From Usnea hakonensis (Eukaryota > Ascomycota > Lecanoromycetes > Lecanorales > Parmeliaceae): DNA of 64,000 bases. The notes beneath the pieces are model-generated. The model saw only the letters and a list, made by a program, of their open reading frames with translations. It ran no database searches and was not told where the DNA came from. Both the position numbers and the translations under genes were made by a program. Where the stretch lies: positions 156,672 to 220,671 of the forward strand of contig BLJB01000260.1 of the NCBI GenBank assembly GCA_013423325.1. The letters are read 5' to 3'. Positions 20,409 to 32,100 of this stretch are shown piece after piece; positions within the stretch are counted from its first letter, which is position 1, and each line of letters opens with the position of its first letter.

Positions 20409-23402
20409 TCACATGGGTCTATACGCATCCACATTCGAGTACCTAGCTTCTTCTCCTAAGAGCAGAAGCGGAATCTCGAAGACTTGGGCATAGTCCCACC
20501 TGCTCAAGGGCTGTTTCGTGGTGACATCGATTAGATTGGGGAATTCCCCATTCGGGAAAAAACACTTGAGCAGGCGCTCTCGTATTTTACTGCGCATTTG
20601 GTCGGCATTCATCGTCATGTCGAGACTCTGTCCATGTTGGGCCGCTCTCAACGCAAGGGCGTATCTCCATACCTTACTCCAAGAAAGCTCTCGGTGTATC
20701 TGCTGGGCTTCAAGTGTATCTTTCCACACTCTTGAAGAGGATTGTCCACTGAAGAAGCCAGAATCAAAGCCTTCAAAAATCCGCGAAGCCCAAGAGTACC
20801 ACAAATATCTCGGCTTGTCATTTCCTACCCAACGGAATGCGAGCAACCGCTTCCTCTGAATTGTATTAGACTCTCCTCCATATCTTGATGGTTGAGCTGA
20901 CATTCCTTTAGCCCCTGGAGAGTCTTTGAAAGTATCTTGGTTGGTATGAGACTCTCCTTCCTGCGCAGAATCGTCCTTCGTAGAAATCCCCGGTGCCAAT
21001 TGATCTTGGACACTGGTGCCATGGTCGTAGATGAAGCGATCCATGATCTTAGTCCTCAATCTTGAAGGAGAGAATGTTTTACGCCAAGTCTTTGGCAATG
21101 TAGCTTTCACGGAATCTTTCGCCTCGGTCAAGATTGTTTCGCATGTGGTCCCATTGAGAATTTCGAATACGGCGCGGAAAGCCTTCCAAAGAACCATGAG
21201 ATCGGCTACTACATAGGTTGGAAGTCTAACAATTTCATCCTGGCGGTATTGAGGATCAAGCCACTCAACACCTACGGGAATATACCAGCTCATCCACATA
21301 TCAGATTTGGGATCTCGAAGCCTTTCAAGACTCTCAAACCAGGGCCCCAGACGTTTGTGAAGCTTCTGTAGCACGAAAAGCTGATCATCTACAGTCTGGA
21401 ATACCATGCGAAATTCGTAAAGCTTGACGAGCTGAATGGCGCCGGTATTCCATCCATGTCCATGAAGTTGTTCTTCGTTTTTGGAGTATGAGCCATTGAG
21501 GTTGTAGTCCAGAGCCCAGCCCTGCTTGTATGGGCGCGCGACATCGAAGGCCCAGTCGAGATGCCTTTCGCATGTGCTTTTGATATGGCGCTTGAGATTG
21601 GCACGAAGGCTCTGATCGACCACTTTTGGTCGATCGAGAAAAGCATATATTGATAATAGGAAGCGAAACAAATAGAGGCTTCCCCATAATGCAACGGGGT
21701 TGTACACAATATGGCCTTCGGAAAAAACAATAGCACTTCGTTGTCCCTTTTCGCGTGGGATAGACACGCTGTAAACGAATAGCACCTGTTGTAGATGCCG
21801 ACGTAGTAGTCTATACGTCGGTGTTAGATTCAGAGTCCAATTGCCATGGTAATCACCTTTCAAAACCCCGCTAACGTCGATGTATTGTGGACCCGGAGAA
21901 AGGAACAGCTGATCTGACACATCAGCATGATTTGACACATCAGCATGGAGCTTCGATATCTCCTCGGTATCTGCTCTGGACTCAAGATTATCCTGAAAAT
22001 CGTCGCCATTGTAACTCCAAAACCAAGCTTCAGATTCTGTCTCAACCTCCTTCGATTGGATGTCCACATTTTCATCAAGTTCAGGGAGGACCATCTCATT
22101 GGTCGTGGTGACAAAGATTTTCCCCTCATTCTCAGTTTTCTCGCTTCCGGATCCTATCGAATTAGGATCGCTAGCACCATACCCATGTGCGGCTTGCTTC
22201 ATTTCCGACTCGCTGTCTACTTTCTCCTCTTTGAGACTGCACCGCTCAAGAGAATAAAGCGCAGTCAACTCTTGAGTGACACCTGGACCTATCTTGACGG
22301 CATGTAGGTGATGTGGTGACGGATTTTCACCGTTCAATTCCTCCATTTCCTCTTGATCCTCTATATGCTCTTGAGTATCAGAACTCCTGCGTTCAATGGC
22401 TTCGAAAAGTCCTAATTTATAGTTGGAAAGGTTGAGTTTCACGGACCTTCCGTCTTGGAAGAGAGCAACTTTGAGCTGCACTTGACCTCGTTCGTCTCCT
22501 GCCCAAAGCATGGCGGCATAGCCGCCTGCAGTTGAAGAGATACTGCTATAATTCAGAGGTTGTGAACCATAGTCCTCCCAATCTCCCGTGGTAGACGGCC
22601 GCGCACTGAAACCGAGATCGAGGTTAAATTCGCAATAACTTGAGATTTGAGACGAATTGTGGATTAGATATTGCTGGGCGACGACTGCCTGGTGAACGAT
22701 AAATTGAACTGTAATTGTCAAACCTCCTGAAGTCTCATGCATCAGTACCTATGCAGAAAATCTCGGACGCAATTCGATTAGATTCCAAACAAGGGGACAA
22801 AATCCCGGAGACGAAGGCGATAATGTACTTTCATCATGACCCACCATATTTGTATGACACTCGAGGCCAACGATCATGAACAAAGTCTATTCTCTGCTCC
22901 CTAATTGGTTTGCGATCGTTGAGGCGTAGACCAACACCGGGAAGTCGTCCATCTAGGATAGCTTCGAATTCAACTTTCCGGTACGACTCAAACAAAATTG
23001 GCGGTTCCACTAGGACGGTCCCAAGCATGCCTAGTCCCAGGAATTTACTTAAGGAGACAAGCTCTCCGTACTCGCTAATGAAAACGGTAGTCCCCTCGTC
23101 TCCTAGCGAATGCGCCGTTTTGATCTTATTATCCGGCTCTGGTAGGCATAGAATGTCCCATTTTCCCAGCTCTTGTTCAAACCCAGTATGTATACCCAGA
23201 GGAGGATTTTCCCGTAACCGCAGACCTGGAAATACAGTATTATGATAGAGTACCATGAACAGTCTGGAAAACAGGTTTCACCTTCAGCCTGATGCAAATG
23301 TTCAGTGAACGCACGAGCCTCTTCAGTCTCCCACAGTCGAGGATGAGGGTTCCTCAATTCAACAATATATCGCCTCCAACCGACCCTCTCAAAAGGGCTC
23401 AT
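20409..23402 (-). CDS. 939-residue protein of unknown function (three exons)
   Basis: Exons on the minus strand are 23402-23282, 23225-22845 and 22726-20409. The joins read HLHQAE-GLRLREN and SYKYG-GLTITVQF, both in frame; introns are 56 and 118 bp. The ATG at 23402 (MSPFERVGWRRY) is the first good start. I do not recognise the family. The N-terminal third looks beta-rich (FNLDLGFSARP..., GGYAAMLWAGDERGQVQLKVALFQDGRSVKLNL). The middle about 120 residues are acidic and low in complexity. The C-terminal half is helical with aromatic-rich segments (GWALDYNLNG, HGHGWNTGAIQLVKLYEF, WMSWYIPVGVEWLDPQYR), which could form an alpha/alpha toroid as in some glycosyl hydrolases or terpenoid-type folds; this is speculative. 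No signal peptide is seen. Its closeness to the CorA-like gene suggests a linked pair. Confidence 0.7.
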
Positions 23403-24876
23403 AACATAAGAGTTCCCCGTGTGCAACAAAATAGAGGCTCATTCAAGTGTCGGGGTGTGTCGCCACCCGTGTGTGGATAATTAGGCTTGCGACAGGCTGC
23501 GGAAAGCGTGTAGCAAGACGTATGATGCAAAAGGGAGAAGACGACGGCATTTTGCTTAGAGTGAGGTCTTGCTGTACATCTCCTTTAGTAGAAAGAATTA
23601 CGTCCGGCCCCCACTGCCACCCTCATGCGGCCTAAAAAAGCCATTATGCACGATGACAGGGTGCATCACACATTGAAGGACCGGAGGGGAAAAGCGTGGG
23701 CCCCCACTACGCTTCTTTTGCACGAGGCTACGCCCATGCTGCCGTGCACGTGCCTATTATATCGAATTTTTCTCTTACCCTGACAGGTCAGTAACCTCAA
23801 ACAGACAGACGCACTTAAGGTTCGATCTCCTACCCGTGCTCCGCAGGTTTTGATTCGGTTCCAACATCGGACGCCCAAGACGGATATGGTAAGGATCTCC
23901 CTCTTGATATACAGACATCTTATTTTGACTGCGTAGTTGTATTCGACCAAAGCTGGTGCTAGATTTTACAAATACAATAATACCGGATTCGGAATCCCTT
24001 ACTCGACAAAGGTTTCCAACGTGCCACTCTGGAATTTATCGTTACCCAGCGTCTTGGAAGAAGCTCCATACCTAAAGGTACCGTACTCTATTCCAGATAG
24101 ATAGATAGCCTTCCTTTTAGTATTGCCTTAATTTGATTGTTCTTTTTTAAGAAGTATTAGTTAACTTTATTATATTTATTATATTAGTAGCTATCTATTT
24201 TTTTTAATTTATTATCTTTCTTTATAGCCTCTATAATAATTACTTATGTAGACTGATATTTAGCCCTAGCCCTAATAATCTATATGACACGCTATTTACC
24301 TTATTATTCTACACCATTTGAAGCCTAAAGTAATCACAAGAACGCTCCACTGATTACCTCATTTCTGACCATCGTACACCTGCCCTCGTTCGCAACATTA
24401 GCTACCTTACACTCAACCTTTCCATGTCTCTTTCGCCGAGATAGCTGACCCCCCGAAGTAAACCCAATCGTGGATCACGAATTTGATCCGTTCTACACTA
24501 ATTGAAACTATTTTTGGAAGAATATCATCGATAAAATCTCTGTAAATTTTTACGCCTCAAGATCCAACCAAATCTGCACCGAAAAAAGCAACTGATAGGG
24601 GCCGTCAGTACCGATTGTCGACTACGGAACTCACACAGGAAGACACGAAATCGCCGCGAGGATCCTTTGCGGGGAGGTACGAGGGAGCACGGATTGCCCT
24701 TGAAAGGAAGGGTTGGTCATCCCGAATATAATCCAAAAAATCTGATGATAGTCAATGGCAGCCTAGGGCCGAGTTGATGTATTTTTCATTGCAGTACGGT
24801 AACGTTTGCGAGGAAGGCTCGCAGAGGAGTACAACGTTGCAATGGAGCTGGACATTTGACTCAACGTCTCGTTCCT
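23403..24876. other. Intergenic, no gene seen; contains a RIP-mutated repeat copy
   Basis: About 1.5 kb without a supported gene, including the promoter of the 939-residue gene. The interval 24075-24265 is a mutated copy of the repeat at 17221. A GTGCACGTGC palindromic patch occurs at about 23740-23750. The remaining small frames are unsupported. Confidence 0.5.
24075..24265. repeat. Dispersed repeat, RIP-mutated copy
   Basis: Starts AAGGTACCGTACTCTAT as at 17221 and then diverges mainly by C-to-T and G-to-A transitions (for example CCCAG to TCCAG, AGCATTG to AGTATTG, TTGATTTG to TTAATTTG). A short GATA expansion is present near 24100. The mutation is confined to this repeat length, and the flanks are normal, which is a small-scale example of RIP. 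Confidence 0.7.
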
Positions 24877-25521
24877 TCATTTCACTTCGCTCCCACGTCC
24901 GTCCGCCTTGCGCTCCGCGAGCAGCGTCTCGATATACCCGTTAAGCCAATACCGTCTCAATACCGCCTCATCCATCTTCCCTGCCCCTTCGATTCGGCCG
25001 CAACATTTCTCCTCACCGGCTCCGCACCAGCAATCAAACGGCTGCGCCAACGTCCAATCGGTGCTCGGGTAGAAAAAGCTGAGCATCTCTCCTTTCCGCA
25101 AGGGGCGATCCCGCCGCACGCGGATCTCGAACTTTTCCATGTCCCATTCGAGCGTGGGGTCGCAGGAGTGGTTGACGAAGTGGACGTTGCTGTTGAGTTC
25201 GACGTGGAAGTCGCGTCCCGCCTGGGTGGTGCTGTAGCTCTGGGGGCTCTGCTGGTGGATGCCCGTCAGGCGGGCGAAGAGGACTCCGGGGGACAGGTCG
25301 ACTTTTGAGGCCGCCCAGGAGCGGAAGGAGCCCCCGGATGTCTTGACTTCGAGAAGGCGGTCCCAATCAGGATTTACCCATGCGGGCAAGAGCTCTTGGC
25401 TTTGCTTACTGGCGGTCGTACTTGGTTTACCAGGCCCGGTTGCCATAGCTGGTATTTGAGGAGGTTGGTATGGAGGGGAAGTGCCTAAATGGAGTTTGTG
25501 GTGCTGGAAAATGCGGGACAA
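24877..25521 (-). CDS. SET-domain protein with post-SET cysteines (214 aa)
   Basis: A single 214-residue frame. The C-terminal two thirds contain the second half of a SET fold: FVNHSCDPTLEWD (the NHSC motif that lines the cofactor and lysine channel), then the IRVRRDRPLRKGEMLSFFYPST strand pair, and a post-SET cluster FDCWCGAGEEKCCG. SET proteins transfer methyl groups from S-adenosylmethionine to lysines. The protein is much shorter than histone methyltransferases and has no recognisable pre-SET, so it belongs with the small fungal SET proteins whose substrates are unknown. The Met at 25446 (MATGPG) is an alternative start that would remove an unremarkable 25-residue leader. Confidence 0.75.
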   Translation of the reverse strand: MSRIFQHHKLHLGTSPPYQPPQIPAMATGPGKPSTTASKQSQELLPAWVNPDWDRLLEVKTSGGSFRSWAASKVDLSPGVLFARLTGIHQQSPQSYSTTQAGRDFHVELNSNVHFVNHSCDPTLEWDMEKFEIRVRRDRPLRKGEMLSFFYPSTDWTLAQPFDCWCGAGEEKCCGRIEGAGKMDEAVLRRYWLNGYIETLLAERKADGRGSEVK

Positions 25522-26833
25522 ACTCGTCAGAGGTCTGAGGCTGTGAGAGGGTTGCAGTAAGAGTTTTGCTTGGCCACTGTTTATGTCGGAACAGTCTGAT
25601 GAAACATAGCGATAATTATATAGTAGACATGTAATTACTTCTCGTGATGTTTGTTTTTCGTTCTAACGAATCTCAGTAACTGCATAAAGAAGGAAGGAAA
25701 GAAAATGGTGTTTGCTGGAAGATAAATACAGAGCCATCTACTGGCTGAATTCAAACACAGCTGCTTCTCGATGCACAGTGATTCCTGGGACTCACACAAA
25801 CCATCCTATAGCAAGTCTAGGGCTTCATTTCTTGGAAGACCAGATGACACCGCCTTTTTTGCATCTCGGCACTTCTGCATGAAAGCGAGTTCCATGTCGT
25901 ACGGGGCTTCTGTTAGGTATATTCAACTGACGATAATTGGTCAAGTTTGACAGGGATCGGAAGACGCGTTGTGGATTGCATGAAGGCTCAAGACTGCGAT
26001 TGGAGAGCACGTTCGTGTACTGTTCGCCAGAAAGAACCCAAGCCCCATGTATTCTCCACAAATTCTGGTGGGAATGTCGGCGAAGAAACTAGTATACAGA
26101 TTGTGGAGACGGCAGTGCTGATGAATGGCATAGTATCCCGCCAATCGCTTTTCAACACATGACTGCTTCGCGCCCAGATAAGCTCCGCGGGCTAATGCTC
26201 CCCGATTTCTCAGCCGGGTTATGTGCCGAATTACCGCGTTGCAGAAACGGAAGTGGTGCCGTTGCAATTTGTTACGTATTATGAAATCATTCCTGCATTG
26301 TACATGCAGTCAGCTGACTACTTATGCTGATCGTCTTTATGTGGTGATCTATAATGCCGTAGGGACCATACTAGTGTAATTACCGTTGTAGTCTATTACA
26401 ATATCCTGAGTATCATAAAATGGGTTGGAAATAATTTACGTAGTCGATCAGAGCCGTAGTACTAATGTTGATATCGATCTATCTCGAGAAAATAATTTTA
26501 CACTGAATTATTGTATTCATCATCGGACCGCCAGAAGAGAGTTCTACCGGATTACCCTACCAGTATCGTAATAGACCCTTATGGCCTCCTTCCACTGGCA
26601 TGCCGTGTCAGCCAAGGTCATTGACGGTCTTTACTTTCAAGGCTAGCAACGTTTTGGACGCTCTGGGCCTATGATGCCTGTCTTTTAGTATTATCAACAT
26701 GACGATAACAACAACAACAACGTCATTGCATAATGCGGGGTTCGAGTTGGTGAAAACCGGAGCAGATCTACCAGGGACTTGCTCATTCGCTTGACATTAT
26801 ATATAGTCTGTGTCTCCGAGAGCACATGAAGAA
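25522..26833. other. Intergenic, no supported gene
   Basis: About 1.3 kb. Overlapping frames on both strands at 25825-26267 lack introns, domains or family patterns. A TATATATAG element at about 26796-26804 lies about 30 bp before the ATG of the next gene. Confidence 0.5.
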
Positions 26834-28535
26834 ATGACGGTTGCTACATCAGTAGACCTTACAGCCATGCCATACACCATGCCTTCCACCAGTCAATTCG
26901 CCTTTCCATTGCATCCTCGTCAATATGCACCGCAGCCTGTCCCCAGCTTGGAGGAGTGGAAAATGCTTTGGGAAGCCTGGGATATGGTGACGACGAAGAT
27001 GATCCCGAGAGACGCATTGATGGAGAAGCCTATTCCTCTCCGTAATCCTTTGCTTTTCTACTTGGGCCACATCCCAACTTTGTAAGATTTTCCTCTTATA
27101 AAGCCGAGAGCAACCGCTGAAACATTGCTAGCGAGGATGTGCACCTCACTCGAGCCACCAACGGCCGGCCCACCGAGCCTAGCTTCTATTCTACCATCTT
27201 CGAACGCGGGATTGACCCAGACGTCGACGATCCAGAGAAATGCCATGATCACAGTGAACTCCCCAGTGAATGGCCAGAAGTCGAAGACATTCTGTCGTTT
27301 CGGGCACGGGTCTGTGAAAGAATTACGGAATTATACAGAGACAGAAAAGCGTGGTCGGATCGTAAAGTGGGAAGAGCTTTGTGGATTGGTTTCGAGCATG
27401 AAGGTGAGCCAGGTTGAGAAGACAGATTTTTTCTCTTCCTGGCTCTTGAAGATATACTAATTCTCATCAACAGGCTTACATTTGGAGACCTTTCTCTACA
27501 TGCTTCTGCAAAGTGATCGAGTTGTGGCGCCTCCAGGAGCTAAGCCTGATTTTGAAAGTTTGGCCCAAAAGGCCTTGGATGAGAGAGTTCAGAATCAATG
27601 GTTCAAAGTGCCGGCGAGTCGAATCACTCATGGGTTCTCTGACCCGGAAAATGATGAAGGACCTGACAGGTTCTTTGCTTGGGACAACGAGAGGCCCCCT
27701 TACGCAGTCGATGTGCCGGCATTTGAGGCACAGGCTCGTCCGGTCAGCAATGGCGAGTATGCTGCATACCTTATTACCACTGGTGGTGACCTTCCAATCA
27801 CATGGACCTCCAAAGTTGTCGGGATACAGAACAAGGATGAAATCGACGCCGGGTCAAGCTCCTTTTTTGACACGACCTTCATCAAGACTGTCTTTGGCCC
27901 TGTTTCGCTTCACCTTGCCGCAGACTGGCCAGTTATGGCTTCTTTCCAGGAATTATTCGGGTACGCTCAGTGGGTTGGATGCCGCATTCCCACATTCAAC
28001 GAAGTGCGAAGCATTTATCACCTTGTCGAGCAGCAGAAACACACAAAGAACGGAGTAATCAAACCCGATCAGACGCCGGCTGGCCCTGACCCTGAGGAAA
28101 TTTTCGTGGATTTAACAGCCTGCAATGTCGGACTTCAACACTTTCATCCAATGCCAATCACGCAGAATGGAAACAGGCTATCCGGACTGGGTGATATGGG
28201 CGGCGCCTGGGAGTGGACCAGCACTCTTCTGAAGCCGTATGAGAAGTTCAAACCCATGGATATTTACCCGGGGTACACGGGTATGTCTTCTCTACGCTTT
28301 GGTGGATGTGCGACTGCTTACGACGTGTCTAGCTGATTTCATGGACGGCAAACACAATGTTGTGCTTGGGGGATCATGGGCAACGCAGCCTCGCATCACA
28401 GGCCGAAAGAGTTTGTGAGTTATCCAATTTCCTAGGAGGGTTGAATGACATTGCTAATAGGTAGAAAGTATCAATTGGTGGCAATTGAAGTATCTTTATC
28501 CATGGGTTACGGTCAGGCTCGTGCGCGACATTTAG
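26834..28535 (+). CDS. Stand-alone hercynine-oxygenase-like enzyme (Egt1 C-terminal half, DinB-FGE)
   Basis: Five exons (26834-27081, 27132-27403, 27474-28280, 28333-28414, 28469-28535) give 491 residues; every join is in frame. It matches the C-terminal half of fungal Egt1, an iron enzyme that joins cysteine to hercynine on the ergothioneine route. Present are the DinB-like part with FYLGHIPTF (His79), GIDPDVDDPEKCHDHSE and FEHEGLHLETF (His172 and His176), which supply the expected three-His iron site. The FGE/sulfatase-modifying-factor part follows, with FAWDNERPPY, RPVSNGEYAAYL, GDMGGAWEWTS and LGGSW. The N-terminal histidine methyltransferase domain of Egt1 is absent. The upstream 1.3 kb shows no trace of it, and the gene has its own TATA-like element. 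It may be a paralogue with a different thiol or acceptor, or a bacterial-EgtB-like division of labour. Confidence 0.88.
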
Positions 28536-28750
28536 ATAGGATCAAGGCTCTGTCGCTTGGTATGAGAAGGTTATAGTCGAGACGTAACTTAGAGTCAAAG
28601 AGACGGCAGAGTAGAGTAGATATCATATTTGCGTATCTTTAATGAAGCAATAGCGAAATGGAAAGAAAGGGTGTAAAAGGTGATGTGCAGTGTGAGAAGG
28701 GGCCAATTGAGTAGGGGCGATATTTCCAGTAGGGTATTTTGTTGGGCTAG
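28536..28750. other. 3' flank of the hercynine-oxygenase-like gene
   Basis: About 215 bp of normal composition before the left inverted repeat of the transposon nest; it presumably contains the 3' untranslated region. No other feature is seen. Confidence 0.5.
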
Positions 28751-28867
28751 CAGCTCGGCAGGGGTGAAAAAATACCTCAGCAGGGGTAAGCATACAACAG
28801 AGTTTTTTTTTAATTAATCGCCCCCCCCAGCCCTACCCGTAAAACGCGAAAAACGCGTTTTCTCACC

Positions 28868-29186
28868 AAAATCATTATAATACCTATATTGCTATAGGCC
28901 GTACCAATAGTATAAAAGACCTCCTAGAGGCTAAACGGGGGGCTTTAATAGAGCTTTATAATACGAGTTATATATCTAAAAACTAGCTAGTAAAGAAGTA
29001 TACTTACTATAAGAAGATAGTTATAAATATACTAAAACGCGCGGAGAACGCGGAGAAGGAAAATCTTAACCTATTATTTTTAAAGGCCTACTAAAGATAA
29101 TTATAATTAGAAAGGCCTTTCGTAATTAATAAGAGGTAATAGTAAAGTCTAATTAGATATACTATAAAGAACTATTTCTAATAATA
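28868..29186 (+). pseudogene. Transposase piece 1 (N-terminal helix-turn-helix region)
   Basis: Allowing for RIP stops, the + strand reads like the DNA-binding part of a Tc1/mariner transposase: a KDLLEAKRGALIELY-type helix, then ILKRAENAEKENLNLLF. It is interrupted at the TA used by the 4.4-kb element that begins at 29187. It continues at 35531. Confidence 0.6.
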
Positions 29187-32100
29187 CTGCTTTTTGCAGA
29201 ACCATTGGCGGGAGCGCGAAACTAGCGGCCGGCCCCGCGTTTTTTTGCCGGGACTACCGCTAAATATAAGTAGAGCCCAATTTATTACTCTATATATCTA
29301 TAATTACGAAGCTATTTAAGTAGATATTATAATTAAGTAGCCCTTAAGTAGTTATTATAAATAGTTATAATAGTAGCCTACTAAAAATCGGATAGTACTT
29401 CGGGTCTAGAACCTAATAAAAAAAATTTAGTATTCTATACTCTAATAGTACTCCCCGTATATAGCGATATATAGACGGCTAAACTATACTAGAAATATAT
29501 TATTAATCGACTTATTAATAGATCTTAGTACGCGAGACTAGTAGGTAATAGTATAGATAGTAGTAAAGAAGTAAGATCTTACTCCCTAAAATATAGATCT
29601 AACTCTTACCGGCTAATATTATTTATATAGCCGTAAGGACGAGAAAGATAAGGATAATAATAAGGCCTATAAGTAGTTAATAAAATATATTATATATTAA
29701 GTAAATAGGGTAGATAGTAAAAGAAGAGTAAATAGTAGAAGGAGAGTAAATAGTATAATAGAAAGATTAGCTTAAAAAGCTTAAAAAGATTATATCTAAA
29801 GATTAATTAGACTAGCCTCTAATCTAGAAGCCCTATTATAGGGTTACTACTATTACTATTACTATTACTATTACTATTACTATAGTATAGCTACTATAGC
29901 TACTCCTACTATTACTATTATTATACTACTATCTATTCTAGAGCCTATTCGCGCCCTTATTTAAAACGAACTCAAGCTAGGCTATAGTAATAATATTATT
30001 TTTACTAGCCTATATAATATTAGCCTACGTACTTTATAGAGGATAAGGTCTAATTAGAAATAATATAGTATTATCTTTATTCCGAATAAGAACCCTAGAG
30101 ACCGTCTTAAAATTATTAGTTAATATATTAAGGAGTAGCTACTCGCGTACCTTAAAAAGCGCCCTATATTATATCTAAATAAATTAATATATATACTCTT
30201 TAACGAATTCGGTCTTATAGTTAATAAGAGTACTATCTAGAGAGCTCTATATCGCCTTAGTTAGTCTTATAAGTAGATAAGAAGGAGAGTAAACTAGTAT
30301 AATATATTCCTATAAAAAAGCTAGTTCGCTATACTAGCCGACTAGAGGGCTAACTAGCTAATCTTTTTAGACGAATTAACTACTTATAAATAAACTAGTA
30401 ATAAGAGGTATAGATAGGCTCTACTAAATATAACTCTCTAAATTAGCGAAGAGTTTAAGCGATTAAAGAGGTAGACTCTATTTTCTATAATTACTATATA
30501 GGGCTACCTCTTATAGATTATCCTCTAGAGCTCTATTATATAAGAGATCTTTATCGACTTCGTACGAGACTATATCTTTCCTTACTATAGTAGCTTCGAT
30601 TATAGTAAGCCTCTTTCGGTTATTATATATAATAATACTTTAGTCTATTATAGTACTAAGCTTATTCGCCTTTACTATAATATAGAAGTACTACTAAAGT
30701 ACTTTCCTTTATATTTATCTAATTTAAATCTAATCGAGATCTCCTTTTTAGTCCTAAAGGTATAGATTAAATAGTATTAGGATCTAGCTATACTCTACTT
30801 TAATAAAGGTAGATATAATAACTTTCTAAATATAGCTATTAAGGCGTAAGTTGGTAGATATAACGCGGGTAATCTCTTTTAGAGGAGTAGTATATTCTAT
30901 AGATCTTAAGACAAGATAGATACTAAAGAGGCCTAAGATAAATAGATCTATTATTCTATAGAAGATAGGGATTTAAGCTATATATACTACTATTTAACTA
31001 AATTATCCTCGTTATAGAGGTTATCTAAATCTAAATCGTTTTTAAATACTCCCTCTCGTACCTATATACTATAGCCCTTATCGCCTATATCGCCTTTACC
31101 TTTAATAGAGTCTATAATATAGTCTACTATAGAGATTATAGAGAGATATAAAGATTATAAAGTATATCCCTACTTTTTCCTACGCTTAAATATCCCTATA
31201 TTATTAGCTAGTTTATATTTAATACTAGGTTTAATATCTAGCTTTTTCTATTTATACTCGAAATTATTACCCTTCTATTTCTAAATATAGTAAGATTTAT
31301 AGTATCTATCTAATAGCTTTTTCTTTATATCCTCTAGGGCCCTTTAATTATATAATATAGCCTCTAGCTTTATATCCTTAATAAAGTTATCTATATTAAT
31401 ATATATAGGGCTACTCGCCCTCTACTCTAAAAGTAAGATACTAACTAGAGTTATAGTAACCCTATAGCTAAAAGTACGACTAAGAGGACGCTAAGAGTTA
31501 TAATAATCGCGTATAATAAGCTCCGCCTTAAGACGAGATAAACGGATATCTAAAAGAGTACCTATTATATTTAATAATAATATAGGAGGTATCTAAATAA
31601 TAGTAGTTATAAAAGCTAATACGCGATCCTTCTTCTTATCCCTCCTCTTATAGGCCTCGCGAGTCTCTTTTTTCTAGCTATTCTTCTATTTACGGTCCTA
31701 GGCTATAATAAGACTTATAGGTAGCTAATTAATAGTAAATCTATTAATTCGATCTTCTATTATAGCTACTAATTAGAGTACTAGATCCTAAAGGGTAATA
31801 GGGTAATATCTACGCGCTTCTTTAATATAGTATAACGATTTAGAGTAGTTCTAACTATTATAGTCTATCTTAGTATATCTCTAGTAGGCGCAAATCTCGT
31901 ATCTTATAGTATTAATAGGGTTAATATTATCCTCTATAGCCTAGGTACTAAATAGTTATCTAATAGGATTTAAGCTTACTAGAATATTAGCGAGGCTTAT
32001 AGACCTATTATTTTTACTATTATAAGTAATTATTATAGGAGTTATCTTAACCGGACTAGGCTCTTTCTTAATAATACCGGATTTACTATAAATATAATAA

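Noticed and set aside
22740..22742. ATG at 22742 as start of a 777-residue protein
   Set aside because: It lies in an intron; the upstream exons join in frame to give a longer protein starting at 23402.
25825..26267. Overlapping frames on both strands as a small gene
   Set aside because: Neither strand shows a family pattern or intron structure; mutual overlap suggests chance.
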